Part shown: positions 18,674-28,141 of the stretch, one piece after another | How the letters are laid out: every line of letters starts with the position of its first letter | How positions within the stretch are numbered: position 1 is the stretch's first letter | Source: Gammaproteobacteria bacterium | Lineage (GTDB): Bacteria > Pseudomonadota > Gammaproteobacteria > Francisellales > CACEW01 | Reading direction: 5' to 3' | Assembly: GCA_029256015.1 (NCBI GenBank) | Contig: JAQSYQ010000002.1 | Coordinates: 1-64,000 of the forward strand | Length of the DNA stretch: 64,000 nt | Position numbers and translations under genes: made by a program | Notes under the pieces: generated by a model | What the model was told of the DNA's origin: nothing | The model's database searches: none | The model's input: only the letters and a program-made list of their open reading frames with translations

Positions 18674-20248
18674 ATGTTTACCCGGTTAGTAGAGCTATTT
18701 ACAGATAATGTTGTCGTAAGTACCGATTCCGGTGCCAGTATAGTAGATCAAATGCGAGGCTTGGATATTCGCGGCTTGTGTGAAAAAGCTATGAATTTGA
18801 TGTTGGCTAAATCCTATCCTGACGCCCTAACTTATCTGGATGAAGCGATAAGGCGTCCTATCTCTCAAGAAAATACCGAAGAGCTAAGTTGGCAAAGAAA
18901 TGCGCATATTCTTCGTGCAATGAATAATCTTTATATCAGTACCTATGCTGGGATTATTGAGCAAGCTCTCAAAGATTTAAAAGCAGTTTATAGCGCTGAC
19001 CAGAACCACCCGGTCTCATTGATGTGCGAGAGCTTGGTCCTTGCTCAACAAGCGAAACCTAATGAGGCAAAAGAAGTTTATAGTCGTGCTTTTCGTCGCA
19101 TAGATTCAGTCCCGCCCGAAGCGAATTTATTGTTAGGACTAAGACTAGTTCATGGCGAAATTTTACGCTTATTGAAATTTAATAAACTGGCTCTAGAAGA
19201 TTTTGAAGAAGCAAATAGGCTTAAGCCTAACAACCCCTTTATTTTAAGCCGAATGGGCCTGGCTTCTGCATCATCACGCAAGTTTGAAGAAGCTAAAACT
19301 ATTTTAGAACTGGCACTTGAGCAGTGCCAGTTAAAAGGGGTTACAGTTCCCTTGATTCAAGACTCTGCACAAAGAACACTTGAAAATGTGAAAGCTACCC
19401 TGAGCGGTCAAGTTCCTCCGCATGGGCGCTTTCGCTCAAGCAGCGCTTCCAGTGGCGCAAGCTCAGGAGGAGCTGCTGGCGGAGGAGTTGCAGCCCCAGC
19501 CCCGGCATCAGCCGCTTCTGCGCCTGAGCAACAGATAAAAGAAGTGCAAGCATCCGTTAGGAAATCAATAAGGATTGTCGGCCAGATAGGCCATTCATTA
19601 GATGTTTCTCAGACCACTCCAGCCCATCGAGTAGATAGCCCTCATCCTAATCTGCCGCAAAGACACAGAGCAGTTCCCTCAGCTTTTGGCCCTGGAGCTG
19701 CCGCCCCAGCAGCTCAGTTAGGGGGAGAATCGGCACCGGCAGTAATACCGAGTGCTATTGCTGTGACCACGACCCCTGCTGTTTCAGCTACATCTCATGA
19801 AATGACGTCAGCTTCAGCTATTTCTGCTGCGGGCAGGCCGCCTAGACCGAGCCCCACAGCTCATGCACAGTCTGCAGCTGCTAAAGAACCGCAGGAAACT
19901 TCTAGTAAAGATTCGGGTCTGTCTGTGCGAGAGCGAATGAAGGCGTTTGCTGGTCCAGTGCCAAAACCACAAACATCTGGTACCGCCTCACCCCAAGCCA
20001 GGCCCCCGGCGCCCGCTGCATCCAAATCTTCACCTACAGGTACATCAAGCCCTTCAGCTGTTTTACTGGCAAGGCAAAACCTTAGCCCACAAAATAAGGC
20101 GTTAGCAGGTACTGCTGCTTCAAGCCAGTCCCAAGGCCAGGGCCAGGCTCCTATGCAAGCCACAGTTCTTGCTCAAAATAGAGTGCGAGGAGGCTCTGCG
20201 GGGATGGCTGCTGCTCGTAAAGACCAAGATCCTGCCCCAAGGAAGTAG
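18674..20248 (+). CDS. TPR protein with a long disordered Ala/Pro/Ser tail
   Basis: A 524-residue protein. Residues about 40-240 hold four or more TPR-like helix pairs, for example KSYPDALTYLDEAI, LKDLKAVYSADQNHPVSL and KLALEDFEEANRLKPNNPFI. From about residue 255 to the end the sequence is low complexity, rich in Ala, Pro, Ser, Gly and Gln and probably disordered. No signal peptide or membrane segment is seen. The Shine-Dalgarno (aaggag) is strong. TPRs mediate protein-protein contact, and TPR or Sel1 proteins with disordered tails are frequent among effectors of intracellular bacteria. The next gene (20350) has a similar tail, so the two may have related roles. Function unknown. Confidence 0.75.
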   Translation: MFTRLVELFTDNVVVSTDSGASIVDQMRGLDIRGLCEKAMNLMLAKSYPDALTYLDEAIRRPISQENTEELSWQRNAHILRAMNNLYISTYAGIIEQALKDLKAVYSADQNHPVSLMCESLVLAQQAKPNEAKEVYSRAFRRIDSVPPEANLLLGLRLVHGEILRLLKFNKLALEDFEEANRLKPNNPFILSRMGLASASSRKFEEAKTILELALEQCQLKGVTVPLIQDSAQRTLENVKATLSGQVPPHGRFRSSSASSGASSGGAAGGGVAAPAPASAASAPEQQIKEVQASVRKSIRIVGQIGHSLDVSQTTPAHRVDSPHPNLPQRHRAVPSAFGPGAAAPAAQLGGESAPAVIPSAIAVTTTPAVSATSHEMTSASAISAAGRPPRPSPTAHAQSAAAKEPQETSSKDSGLSVRERMKAFAGPVPKPQTSGTASPQARPPAPAASKSSPTGTSSPSAVLLARQNLSPQNKALAGTAASSQSQGQGQAPMQATVLAQNRVRGGSAGMAAARKDQDPAPRK

Positions 20249-20349
20249 CCCAGGTTTTGGAGACAATTAATTTATTCTTAGAAATTTAAATTAGTTGCTG
20301 TTAGCGCACGGCTGTGTAGAATTCGCCTAGGTTTAACAAGGAGAGTTAT

Positions 20350-21204
20350 ATGTTGCAAGGACAGGGAGTACCGCGTGAGACAGGCCGCATAAGAGGAGTT
20401 GGGGAGATTTATGCAGTTGGGGAAGAGACCCCGGAATCAAGCTATGCGAGTAATAGAGCATCAGTTACGGTAAATAGTGAGGGTTCATTTGATCCTCATT
20501 TTAGGCTAGGACTTTCTTTATGGTCCTCATTTCTTGGAAACCATTTAAGAAATGGCTGTATTCTCAAGCCTTATCTCCATAATAGCCAAGAATATCCCAC
20601 TATATTTCATGCAATGTATGAAGATAATAATGCCGCCGGATGTTTTGGTATGCTGCTAGAAGAAGCTGTGGAAAAGGCTAATGCGGACGAACTAAAAGCA
20701 GCTCTTGAAATAAACGGATTGAAGAACCGCCTTTTGCAAGACCGTGATTGTGATGCCGCTACGCTTAGGCTATATGGCCGCCCTGCTGCTGCAGGAGGTG
20801 CCGGAGCCGGCGCTCCCTTATTTAGCCCTATAGCTATACCTCCTCGCCCTTTCTCCCCTCCACCTGCAGCTGCCTCTGCTTCTTCTGATAGAGTTGCAGA
20901 AATTATGGCCGAGTTTGATAGGGGACAAGCTATAGTTTCACCATTACAAGCCCCGGCACCTGCCCAGCAGGCTCCACTCTATCAAGTAATAGGGGTTGAT
21001 TTGATGAGGCAACACCGTGTCCATGCTGTTGTCCATGCTCCGGCTGCTGTAGCCCCAGCGCCAGCTGCAAACAATGCTGCGCCAAGAAGATTTGTTATTG
21101 GCTCTTTTCCTGATCAAGCCAGGGTTTTTGAAAGAGCTCAAGCAGAGGCTCAAGCTAGAGATGCAGAGGCAATTAGACATGCCCGATGGCGCTCTCGCGG
21201 CTAG
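20350..21204 (+). CDS. Orphan protein with Ala/Pro-rich tail
   Basis: A 284-residue protein I do not recognise. Residues 40-140 look like a folded, mostly helical part (LGLSLWSSFLGNHLRNG, FHAMYEDNNAAGCFGMLLEE and so on), perhaps a degenerate repeat domain. Residues 148-255 are rich in Ala and Pro with short poly-Ala and poly-Pro runs. The C-terminal 25 residues are a charged Ala/Glu/Arg helix. A good Shine-Dalgarno (aaggagag) precedes the ATG. It follows the TPR gene by 101 bp and shares its tail style. Effector status is inference. Confidence 0.65.
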   Translation: MLQGQGVPRETGRIRGVGEIYAVGEETPESSYASNRASVTVNSEGSFDPHFRLGLSLWSSFLGNHLRNGCILKPYLHNSQEYPTIFHAMYEDNNAAGCFGMLLEEAVEKANADELKAALEINGLKNRLLQDRDCDAATLRLYGRPAAAGGAGAGAPLFSPIAIPPRPFSPPPAAASASSDRVAEIMAEFDRGQAIVSPLQAPAPAQQAPLYQVIGVDLMRQHRVHAVVHAPAAVAPAPAANNAAPRRFVIGSFPDQARVFERAQAEAQARDAEAIRHARWRSRG

Positions 21205-21238
21205 CCGGATGTAAATTTAATTTAAATCGATTACACTA

Positions 21239-21261
21239 GGCCCTGAGTTAAATAAAGGGCC
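21239..21261 (+). promoter_or_regulatory. Hairpin just upstream of metH
   Basis: GGCCCT-n11-AGGGCC forms a 6-bp stem ending nine bases before the metH start; the AAGGG in its right arm is the best Shine-Dalgarno candidate. I see no cobalamin or S-adenosylmethionine riboswitch here, so this short hairpin is the only visible leader structure. Confidence 0.35.
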
Positions 21262-21269
21262 TAAGTTCC

Positions 21270-24200
21270 GTGTCTAGACTTTCTTTGCTTCAATCACTTT
21301 TAGCAGAACGCATTTTAATTTTGGATGGTGCAATGGGCACCATGATCCAAAAACATAAGCTGTCCGAGACAGATTTCCGTGGCGCATTATTTGCGGAGCA
21401 TTCTCGTGAACAAAAGGGCAATAACGACCTTTTGGTATTAACTCAGCCGCAACTTATCAAAGACATACATCTAGCCTATTTAAAGGCTGGTGCTGATATT
21501 ATTGAAACCAATACCTTTAATGCCAATGCGATTTCCATGCAGGACTATGGCATGGAAGATCAGGTTTTTGCTATAAATAAGGCCGCAGCAAAACTAGCGC
21601 GAGAGGCGGCTGATTCTGTAGCAACAAAAGATAAGCCACGCTTTGTATCTGGAGTATTGGGGCCTACCAACCGCACGGCTTCTTTATCTCCAGATGTGAA
21701 TGATCCCGGATTTCGAAATATTGATTTCGATACATTGGTAAAAGCTTATTATGAGGCAACGGATGGCTTGGTTCAGGGCGGGGCGGATATTCTGCTCGTT
21801 GAAACTATATTCGACACCTTGAATGCCAAAGCCGCTTTGTTTGCCATCGAGCAGTATTTTGACGACAAAAAAATAAGATTACCGATTGCCATATCAGGTA
21901 CGATTACCGATGCTTCAGGAAGAACTTTGTCAGGACAAACTGCTGAGGCCTTTTGGTATTCAGTTCAGCATGCCAAGCCAATATTTATCGGCTTTAACTG
22001 TGCTTTAGGCGCCACTGAAATGCGACCCTATGTGAAAGATGTGGGCACTGTAGCTGATACTTTTATTAGCTGTCATCCTAATGCTGGGTTGCCCAATGCA
22101 TTTGGAGGCTATGATGAAACTCCAGAATCCATGGCCCTTATTTTAAAAGAATTTGCTGAAGCCGGTCTGCTTAACATTGTCGGGGGCTGCTGCGGCACAA
22201 CTCCGGAACATATTAAAGCCATTGCAGATGCACTTAAAAATATTCGCCCCAGAAGCCTTCCAGCTATTGAGCCCTATTGCCGACTAAGCGGCCTAGAGCC
22301 TTTGGTCATTCGCCCTGAAAGCAACTTTATCAATGTAGGAGAGCGCACTAATGTCACAGGCTCCAAACGATTCGCCGATTTAATTAAAGCCGGGGAATAT
22401 GAAACTGCTTTGGAAGTGGCCAAGCAGCAGGTAGAAGGCGGCGCTCAGATTATCGATGTCAATATGGACGAGGGCATGCTGGATTCAAAAGCGGCCATGC
22501 TCAAGTTTTTAAATTTAATGGCAGCAGAGCCTGATATCGCCAGGATTCCCGTTATGATCGACTCTTCTAAATGGGAAGTCTTGGAGGCGGGCCTTAAATG
22601 CTTGCAGGGTAAGGGCATCGTTAACTCAATTAGCTTAAAAGAAGGCGAGACTCAATTTATCGAGCAAGCTCGCCTTATTAAACGATATGGAGCCGCGGTT
22701 GTGGTGATGGCCTTTGATGAGACCGGCCAAGCCGATACTAAAGGACGCAAAGTCGCAATTTGCCAACGGGCCTATAAAATTTTAACAGAAGAAGTAGGCT
22801 TTGCTCCTCAGGACATTATTTTTGATCCCAATATTTTCGCAGTGGCAACCGGAATTGAAGAACACAACAATTATGGACTGGACTTTATCGAGGCCACCAG
22901 CGATATCAAGGCAACTTGCCCGCATGCTTTAATTAGCGGAGGGGTCAGCAACTTCTCATTCTCATTTCGCGGTAATCCGATGGTGCGTGAAGCCATGCAC
23001 TCTGTATTTTTATATCATGCCATCAAAGCCGGTATGGATATGGGGATTGTTAATGCCGGGCAGTTAGAGGTCTATGAACAAATTCCGCTAACACTTCGAG
23101 ATGCCATTGAGGCAGTTTTATTGAATACGCATCCTCAGGCTACCGAGCATTTATTAGAACTCGCCGAAAACTTTAAAGGTGGGGCTAAGGCCAGAGTGGA
23201 GGATTTAAGTTGGCGAGAACAGTCTGTGGCAGAGCGATTAAAATACGCTTTGGTCAAAGGCATCGTGGATTATATTGATCAGGATATAGAAGAAATTCGC
23301 CACCAGTTTGCCAAAACCATTCAGGTGATTGAAGGCCCATTAATGGATGGGATGAATGTGGTTGGAGATTTGTTCGGCGCCGGTAAAATGTTTTTGCCCC
23401 AGGTGGTGAAAAGCGCAAGAGTGATGAAAAAGGCGGTAGCCTATTTGCTTCCCTATTTAGACCAGGAAAAAGCAGCCAATCCCCAAGCCAAAAGCAAAGG
23501 TAAAATTTTATTGGCAACGGTTAAAGGCGATGTGCATGATATCGGTAAAAACATTGTCGGCGTAGTGCTTCAATGCAATAACTATGATGTGATCGATTTA
23601 GGCGTGATGGTGCCCACCCAGAAAATTTTGGACTCGGCCAAAGCGGAGCATGTCGATATTATTGGCTTAAGCGGCTTGATTACCCCTTCATTGGATGAGA
23701 TGGTTTTTGTTGCCCAGGAAATGCAAAGACAGGGCTTTACGGTCCCCCTTTTAATCGGCGGAGCGACTACTTCCAAGATGCATACCGCGGTAAAAATCGA
23801 GCCTCAATATCACAATAATCAAGTGATCCACGTGCTCGATGCTTCAAGAAGTGTGGGAGTGGTCAGCAACCTATTAAGTGAAACCCAGCGGGATGGATTT
23901 GTATCGGATATCAAGCAAGAATATCATCGTCTTCGCGAAAGACATCTTAATCAAAACAAAGACATAGAATTTGTAAGTTTGAGCGAGGCAAGGGCAAATA
24001 AGTTTAAAATAGACTGGCAAAATGAGCCTCCGCAAAAGCCTAAATTTTTAGGGATTAAAACATTTAAAAACTATGACTTAGGCAAGCTTGTCGAGCGGAT
24101 TGACTGGACTCCCTTTTTTCAAACCTGGGAGCTAGCCGGCAGTTTCCCTAAAATTTTAGAAGACAAGGTGGTAGGAGCTGAGGCGACTAAAGTTTATCAG

Positions 24201-24935
24201 GATGCTTTGAAGTATTTAGAAAAAATTGTCAAAGAAAACAAAATAAAAGCCCACGGGATTTTTGGCATTTTCTCGGCCAATTCAGTGAATGACGATGATA
24301 TTGAAGTCTATGAAGACGAATCCAGAAGCAAGGTCATAGCTAAATTTTGTAATTTACGCCAACAAACCAAAAGATCTGGCCCTTACTTAAGTTTGGCGGA
24401 TTTTATTGCGCCTAAAGGCCTTCCTGATTATATCGGTGCTTTTGCAGTAAGCGCGGGCTTTGATATTGAGCCTTTGCTTAAGCAATATGAAGCCGATCAT
24501 AATGATTATGCCTCCATTATGACCAAGGCTTTGGCAGACCGCTTGGCAGAAGCCTTTGCTGAGCACTTACACGAACAAGTCAGAAAGGAATATTGGGCCT
24601 ATGCTCCCGATGAGGGTCTCAGCAATGAAGCGCTTATTAAAATGAAATATCAGGGAATAAGACCAGCTCACGGTTATCCCGCTTGCCCCGACCATACTGA
24701 AAAACTCACTTTATTTAAACTGCTTAAAGTCGAAGAGCAAGTTGGTATAAAATTAACTGACAGCCTAGCCATGTGGCCAGCAGCTTCAGTCAGCGGTTTA
24801 TATTTTGCTCATCCCAAAGCTCAATACTTTGGCTTGGGCAAAGTTAACCTGGAGCAAGTAGAAGACTACGCCAAAAGAAAAGGCATAAGCTTAGAAGAAG
24901 CCAAGCGCTGGCTTTCGCCTAATTTGGTAGTTTAA
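21270..24935 (+). CDS. metH: Cobalamin-dependent methionine synthase
   Basis: A 1221-residue cytoplasmic enzyme that methylates homocysteine using 5-methyltetrahydrofolate and B12. All four modules are present: homocysteine/zinc domain (1-330) with cysteines in GFNCALGA and [10 protein letters not shown]; pterin domain (about 345-640) with [11 protein letters not shown]; cobalamin cap and Rossmann domain (about 650-890) with the cobalt-ligand motif DVHDIGKN; and the reactivation domain (about 900-1221) with [15 protein letters not shown]. Length is close to E. coli MetH (1227). The start is GTG. It implies that the cell needs or imports B12. Confidence 0.96.
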   Translation: MSRLSLLQSLLAERILILDGAMGTMIQKHKLSETDFRGALFAEHSREQKGNNDLLVLTQPQLIKDIHLAYLKAGADIIETNTFNANAISMQDYGMEDQVFAINKAAAKLAREAADSVATKDKPRFVSGVLGPTNRTASLSPDVNDPGFRNIDFDTLVKAYYEATDGLVQGGADILLVETIFDTLNAKAALFAIEQYFDDKKIRLPIAISGTITDASGRTLSGQTAEAFWYSVQHAKPIFIGFNCALGATEMRPYVKDVGTVADTFISCHPNAGLPNAFGGYDETPESMALILKEFAEAGLLNIVGGCCGTTPEHIKAIADALKNIRPRSLPAIEPYCRLSGLEPLVIRPESNFINVGERTNVTGSKRFADLIKAGEYETALEVAKQQVEGGAQIIDVNMDEGMLDSKAAMLKFLNLMAAEPDIARIPVMIDSSKWEVLEAGLKCLQGKGIVNSISLKEGETQFIEQARLIKRYGAAVVVMAFDETGQADTKGRKVAICQRAYKILTEEVGFAPQDIIFDPNIFAVATGIEEHNNYGLDFIEATSDIKATCPHALISGGVSNFSFSFRGNPMVREAMHSVFLYHAIKAGMDMGIVNAGQLEVYEQIPLTLRDAIEAVLLNTHPQATEHLLELAENFKGGAKARVEDLSWREQSVAERLKYALVKGIVDYIDQDIEEIRHQFAKTIQVIEGPLMDGMNVVGDLFGAGKMFLPQVVKSARVMKKAVAYLLPYLDQEKAANPQAKSKGKILLATVKGDVHDIGKNIVGVVLQCNNYDVIDLGVMVPTQKILDSAKAEHVDIIGLSGLITPSLDEMVFVAQEMQRQGFTVPLLIGGATTSKMHTAVKIEPQYHNNQVIHVLDASRSVGVVSNLLSETQRDGFVSDIKQEYHRLRERHLNQNKDIEFVSLSEARANKFKIDWQNEPPQKPKFLGIKTFKNYDLGKLVERIDWTPFFQTWELAGSFPKILEDKVVGAEATKVYQDALKYLEKIVKENKIKAHGIFGIFSANSVNDDDIEVYEDESRSKVIAKFCNLRQQTKRSGPYLSLADFIAPKGLPDYIGAFAVSAGFDIEPLLKQYEADHNDYASIMTKALADRLAEAFAEHLHEQVRKEYWAYAPDEGLSNEALIKMKYQGIRPAHGYPACPDHTEKLTLFKLLKVEEQVGIKLTDSLAMWPAASVSGLYFAHPKAQYFGLGKVNLEQVEDYAKRKGISLEEAKRWLSPNLVV

Positions 24936-25026
24936 GCGTTTTTATAAAGTTTTGTTTACATTCAGCTTGGAATAGAAACAAAGTACGATAAAATGTTTAC
25001 ATTCTCACTGAAATAGAGCATTCAAA

Positions 25027-25059
25027 GACTAGATCTAAAGGCTTTCGCCCAATCTAGTC
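25027..25059. other. Hairpin between convergent metH and the membrane gene
   Basis: GACTAGAT (25027-25034) pairs with ATCTAGTC (25052-25059). It sits between two convergent gene ends and could help end transcription, but no U-tract follows on either strand. Upstream, TGTTTACATTC occurs in two imperfect copies at about 24953 and 24995. Confidence 0.3.
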
Positions 25060-25061
25060 AT

Positions 25062-25598
25062 TTAGCCAGGATTAAAACTGCCATAGCCAATATTAATTGC
25101 GCGGTTTACAGAGTTTTCGGCAGGTTTTGGGCGAGTTCGCCAGAGTGTATAAGCCCCGGCAGCCAAGCCTACTAGCCCTGCTCCTACCAAGCCTCCGCAA
25201 ATAGTATCACCGGTATCTTGAGAAATATTAAATACATTAGATAAATCGGCTTCTTTACGAGCGATTTCAATGCTTCCAGACAAGGTTAAAGTCATAGCAA
25301 TAATAAATGTAACTAAGGCGGGATAAGGGTTATGCAGAGCTTGAACTGGTATTGGTCTTTGGCCTTTCACTACAGCAATAGGAGTTAAAGCTGAGCCGGC
25401 AACACTGCGGTCATCGACAGTGAGTAAAGAGCTGTCTGCATCATCGTCGGGCAGATTACCTGAAGCCGAAGCACCGCTTTGGTTTAAATCGACTGAGGAG
25501 ACATCGGGATCTGCCCCCGACATATCAACGATGGCTTCATCATCACCTAGCTCACCTGCACCTTTAGACGAAACGCGTAACCTAATTGCTTGGTGCAT
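25062..25598 (-). CDS. Orphan two-helix membrane protein
   Basis: A 178-residue protein of unknown function. The first 85 residues are polar and acidic and probably disordered (ADPDVSSVDLNQSGASASGN). Two hydrophobic segments follow, PALVTFIIAMTLTLSGSIEI (about 90-110) and CGGLVGAGLVGLAAGAYTLW (about 133-153), the second Gly-rich. A short basic tail ends the protein. A clear Shine-Dalgarno (aaggag) supports the start. Paired hydrophobic segments after a polar N-terminus resemble effectors that insert in host membranes, but an inner-membrane protein is equally possible. Confidence 0.65.
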   Translation of the reverse strand: MHQAIRLRVSSKGAGELGDDEAIVDMSGADPDVSSVDLNQSGASASGNLPDDDADSSLLTVDDRSVAGSALTPIAVVKGQRPIPVQALHNPYPALVTFIIAMTLTLSGSIEIARKEADLSNVFNISQDTGDTICGGLVGAGLVGLAAGAYTLWRTRPKPAENSVNRAINIGYGSFNPG

Positions 25599-25637
25599 AT
25601 CTCACTCCTTTGCTATATGGTATTTGCAGTATAGCGA

Positions 25638-26129
25638 TTAAAGTGATTTTTGCTGGATAGATTTTACTATAGGAAAAAAGCTTTCCAGGGCACGACGGTA
25701 TACGTGTCGTTTAAAGGCAATGACTTGAGACATGGGATACCAATAATCCGCCCAGCGCCAATGATCAAATTCCGGATCATCGCTACAGTCAAAACACACT
25801 GCACTATCATCACTCACCAGGCGAAGCAAAAACCATTTCTGCTTTTGGCCAATGCAAGTATTGGGCGAGGATTTGCGAACCATATGAGCAGGCAAGCGAT
25901 ATTTAAGCCAGCTTTTGGTGGCAGTAATCACTTCAACGTCTAAGGGTTTTAAGCCCACTTCCTCATAAAGCTCGCGGTACATTGCGGCAAGGGCTGTTTC
26001 CCCTTCATTGATGCCACCTTGTGGAAATTGCCATGACCGTTGTCTGATGCGCTTGCCCCAGAAAACTTTGCCTCGCTTATTTATTATAATAATACCGACA
26101 TTTGCTCGATAACCCTCTGCATCGATCAC
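25638..26129 (-). CDS. rppH: RNA pyrophosphohydrolase (Nudix)
   Basis: A 163-residue Nudix hydrolase that converts the 5' triphosphate of mRNAs to a monophosphate and so triggers RNase E decay. The N-terminus [19 protein letters not shown] and the strand [14 protein letters not shown] are characteristic of RppH. The Nudix box runs from [22 protein letters not shown] (about residues 38-59) with its REL-x-EEV core intact. The start is GTG, fixed by alignment with known RppH proteins. It is monocistronic here; in many relatives ptsP follows, which is not seen. Confidence 0.93.
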   Translation of the reverse strand: MIDAEGYRANVGIIIINKRGKVFWGKRIRQRSWQFPQGGINEGETALAAMYRELYEEVGLKPLDVEVITATKSWLKYRLPAHMVRKSSPNTCIGQKQKWFLLRLVSDDSAVCFDCSDDPEFDHWRWADYWYPMSQVIAFKRHVYRRALESFFPIVKSIQQKSL

Positions 26130-26230
26130 TGTATCTAATCCGAATCAAGCTTTTCATGTTTCAAGAATAACGTAACACTCACTATTTTTCTAGCTTTAGA
26201 AAGAATATTGATTAAATATTGATCTGCGGC

Positions 26231-26259
26231 TTTAAAGGGGGAATTAAATAGCTTATAAT
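26231..26259 (+). promoter_or_regulatory. Predicted promoter of xseB-ispA
   Basis: A perfect -10 TATAAT (26254-26259) lies 17 bp after a weak -35 TTTAAA (26231-26236), about 40 bp upstream of xseB. Confidence 0.45.
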
Positions 26260-26298
26260 GCAGGCATACCAATTATCGTATTGGACAGGGGAATCTCT

Positions 26299-26517
26299 AT
26301 GGCACGCAGCAAAAAATCTTCTATGGATTTTGAGGCCTCTTTAGCCACTCTGGAATCTACCATTCATAAAATGGAAAACCAAGAATTAACTCTCGAAGAA
26401 GCCTTGCGTTGTTTTGAAGACGGGGTGAATCTCGTTCAAGCTTGCCAAAAGGCTTTAGAAGAAGCTGAGCAAAAAATTCAGGTGATTACCAATCGCATGG
26501 CCAATCCGCATCTATGA
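26299..26517 (+). CDS. xseB: Exodeoxyribonuclease VII small subunit
   Basis: A 72-residue helical-hairpin protein that assembles on XseA in a nuclease degrading single-stranded DNA. The family core DFEASLATLESTIHKMENQE and LTLEEALRCFEDGVNLVQAC is complete. The ATG at 26299 has a Shine-Dalgarno (aggggaa); the frame is also open from a TTG at 26281. It overlaps ispA by 4 bp (ATGA), the standard xseB-ispA arrangement. xseA itself is not in the window, nor is dxs, which often follows. Confidence 0.93.
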   Translation: MARSKKSSMDFEASLATLESTIHKMENQELTLEEALRCFEDGVNLVQACQKALEEAEQKIQVITNRMANPHL

Positions 26518-27410
26518 GTTTGGCCTATTCTCAATTTTTGAAGTTTCAAGAAACTTGCCAACTGCGTTTACAAAATAAACTCGTCGAATTTCTTCACTCA
26601 AAGCATTCCACCTTATATCAAGCCATGTCATATAGTGTGCTAAATGGCGGCAAGCGTTTACGCGGCATGTTGGTTTATGCGGTAGGTGAGGCTTTGAATG
26701 CGCCCATGTCTGAATTAGATATAGCGGCTTGTGCAGTGGAGATGATTCATGCATTTTCTTTGATTCACGATGATCTTCCTGCAATGGACGATGATAATCT
26801 AAGACGTGGTAAGCCGACTTGCCATATTGCTTTTGATGAGGCCTGTGCCATTTTGGCAGGGGATGCATTGCAGACTTTGGCTTTTCAGATTTTAAGTCAA
26901 AATAATTCACCCGATTTTAAAGCTGATACTCGTTTGAAAATGATAGAAGCTTTAAGCATCGCAAGCGGTGCTGATGGGATGGCCGGAGGGCAGGAAATCG
27001 ATGTGCATGCCGCTGGGAAAAAATTAAATCTGCAAGAGCTGCAATATATGCATCAACTTAAAACCGGTCGCTTGATCAGCGCTAGCATTGAGTTAGGTTG
27101 TCTGGCTGCACAACGAGAACAGCCGCCTATACGCGCTGCTTTGTTGGATTATGCTGAGCAAATCGGCCTGGCTTTTCAGATTCAGGATGACATTTTGGAC
27201 ATTACCTCGGAAAACAGCATTTTGGGTAAGTCAGTTCAAAAAGATTTAAAACAGAATAAACCGACCTATCCCTCACTGCTAGGCCTAGAGGAAGCAAAGC
27301 AACAAGCCAAGCTTGCTCACGAATCGGCCATTAATTCTTTAGCACCTTTAGGCGAGTCTGCCAATATGCTAAGGGCTATAGCAGACTATATAGTGCAAAG
27401 AGACCGATAA
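26514..27410 (+). CDS. ispA: Farnesyl diphosphate synthase
   Basis: A 298-residue trans-prenyltransferase that makes farnesyl diphosphate from isopentenyl and dimethylallyl diphosphate, feeding ubiquinone and undecaprenyl synthesis. The first aspartate-rich motif is HDDLPAMDDDNLRRG near residue 84 and the second is QDDILD near 224. NGGKRLRG (basic substrate site) is near residue 43. It is translationally coupled to xseB through a 4-bp overlap. Length and motifs match E. coli IspA (299). Confidence 0.95.
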   Translation: MSLAYSQFLKFQETCQLRLQNKLVEFLHSKHSTLYQAMSYSVLNGGKRLRGMLVYAVGEALNAPMSELDIAACAVEMIHAFSLIHDDLPAMDDDNLRRGKPTCHIAFDEACAILAGDALQTLAFQILSQNNSPDFKADTRLKMIEALSIASGADGMAGGQEIDVHAAGKKLNLQELQYMHQLKTGRLISASIELGCLAAQREQPPIRAALLDYAEQIGLAFQIQDDILDITSENSILGKSVQKDLKQNKPTYPSLLGLEEAKQQAKLAHESAINSLAPLGESANMLRAIADYIVQRDR

Positions 27411-27413
27411 AAG

Positions 27414-27640
27414 CCTGGATCCCGGATCAAGTCCGGGATGACAAAAAACTGGATCCCCGCTTCTCTGGCTTTCAGTCATCGCCCGAGGATGATGATTCTC
27501 TACAAACCCTTTGTCATTCTGGACGACCAAAGGGAGATCCGGAATCTAGCTTTTGCTTTTTGTAGTGGATCCCCGGTTCTCTGACTTTCAGTCATCGCCC
27601 GAGGATGACGATTCTCTAAGCAACAAGTTGCTAAGAGAAT
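27414..27640. repeat. Cluster of extragenic palindromes
   Basis: At least four units stand in a row between ispA and the DoxX gene: 27414-27447 with the hairpin ATCCCGGA-tcaag-TCCGGGAT; 27449-27500; 27509-27549; and 27565-27616. Units two and four are near-identical (GGATCCCCG then TCTCTG-CTTTCAGTCATCGCC type sequence). A further hairpin, GATTCTC/GAGAATC with inner GCAACAAGTTGC, follows at 27610-27641. They share the GGATCC and GGATGAC cores with the repeats at 1181 and 9605. A 71-codon frame crossing the cluster is not credible as a gene. Confidence 0.75.
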
Positions 27641-27643
27641 CTG

Positions 27644-28141
27644 TCACTTTATACCAAATTCATTGCCGGTATGGATTAAATAACCCCACTTTTTATGAAT
27701 CAAATGGTCCAAAGAAATTCTGCCTGAGCCGTGGAACATCAACATCATCAGTAATATTCCCCAGGTAATATGGTCATCAAGACCTGTCACTCCGGCAGGG
27801 GTCCATAAGAAATGGAAAGATATAGCACAAAATGCATTGTAGATAAAAAATAGGAAAATAAAGAAACGGCCGCCAAGTCCTAAAATCAATACGCAGGGCA
27901 GAAAAAACTCAGCAAAGGTCCCAATATAAGCCGCCAACACGGGATTTAAAAGAGGGACGGAATATTGGTCTTTGAACAAAACTACAGTAGTGTCCCAGTC
28001 ATAAATTTTACTCAATCCTGATAAAAAGAAAATCTTAGACAGCCAGAACCGGGCAATAAGGTCGCCTACATCTTTTAAACGGTTAAGCAATCTCAAGATA
28101 GGTCTGACTATTTTTGCTGGCAGGATAATATGGTAGCTCAT
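27644..28141 (-). CDS. DoxX-family membrane protein of the bufferin operon
   Basis: A 165-residue inner-membrane protein with four predicted helices, of the DoxX/TQO small-subunit family (LIARFWLSKIFFLSGLSKIYD is the typical first helix region, followed by AAYIGTFAEFFLPCVLILG). It overlaps the upstream DUF2063 gene by 4 bp and is the last gene of the bufferin-type operon, where DoxX proteins (BufD/HvfD-like) commonly appear. Its exact role, perhaps redox input or membrane anchoring of the modification machinery, is not established. Confidence 0.8.
   Translation of the reverse strand: MSYHIILPAKIVRPILRLLNRLKDVGDLIARFWLSKIFFLSGLSKIYDWDTTVVLFKDQYSVPLLNPVLAAYIGTFAEFFLPCVLILGLGGRFFIFLFFIYNAFCAISFHFLWTPAGVTGLDDHITWGILLMMLMFHGSGRISLDHLIHKKWGYLIHTGNEFGIK

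Noticed and set aside
21205..21269. Cobalamin or S-adenosylmethionine riboswitch before metH
   Set aside because: The gap is only 65 bp, with none of the conserved riboswitch boxes; only a 6-bp hairpin is present.
25027..25059. Rho-independent terminator of metH
   Set aside because: The stem is AT-rich with a 17-nt loop and no U-tract on either strand, so I list it only as a hairpin.
26512..26910. 132-codon frame antisense to ispA
   Set aside because: The sense frame has all prenyltransferase motifs; the antisense product is low-quality and His/Pro-rich.
27553..27768. 71-codon frame after ispA
   Set aside because: It lies in the palindrome cluster and overlaps the real DoxX gene on the other strand.
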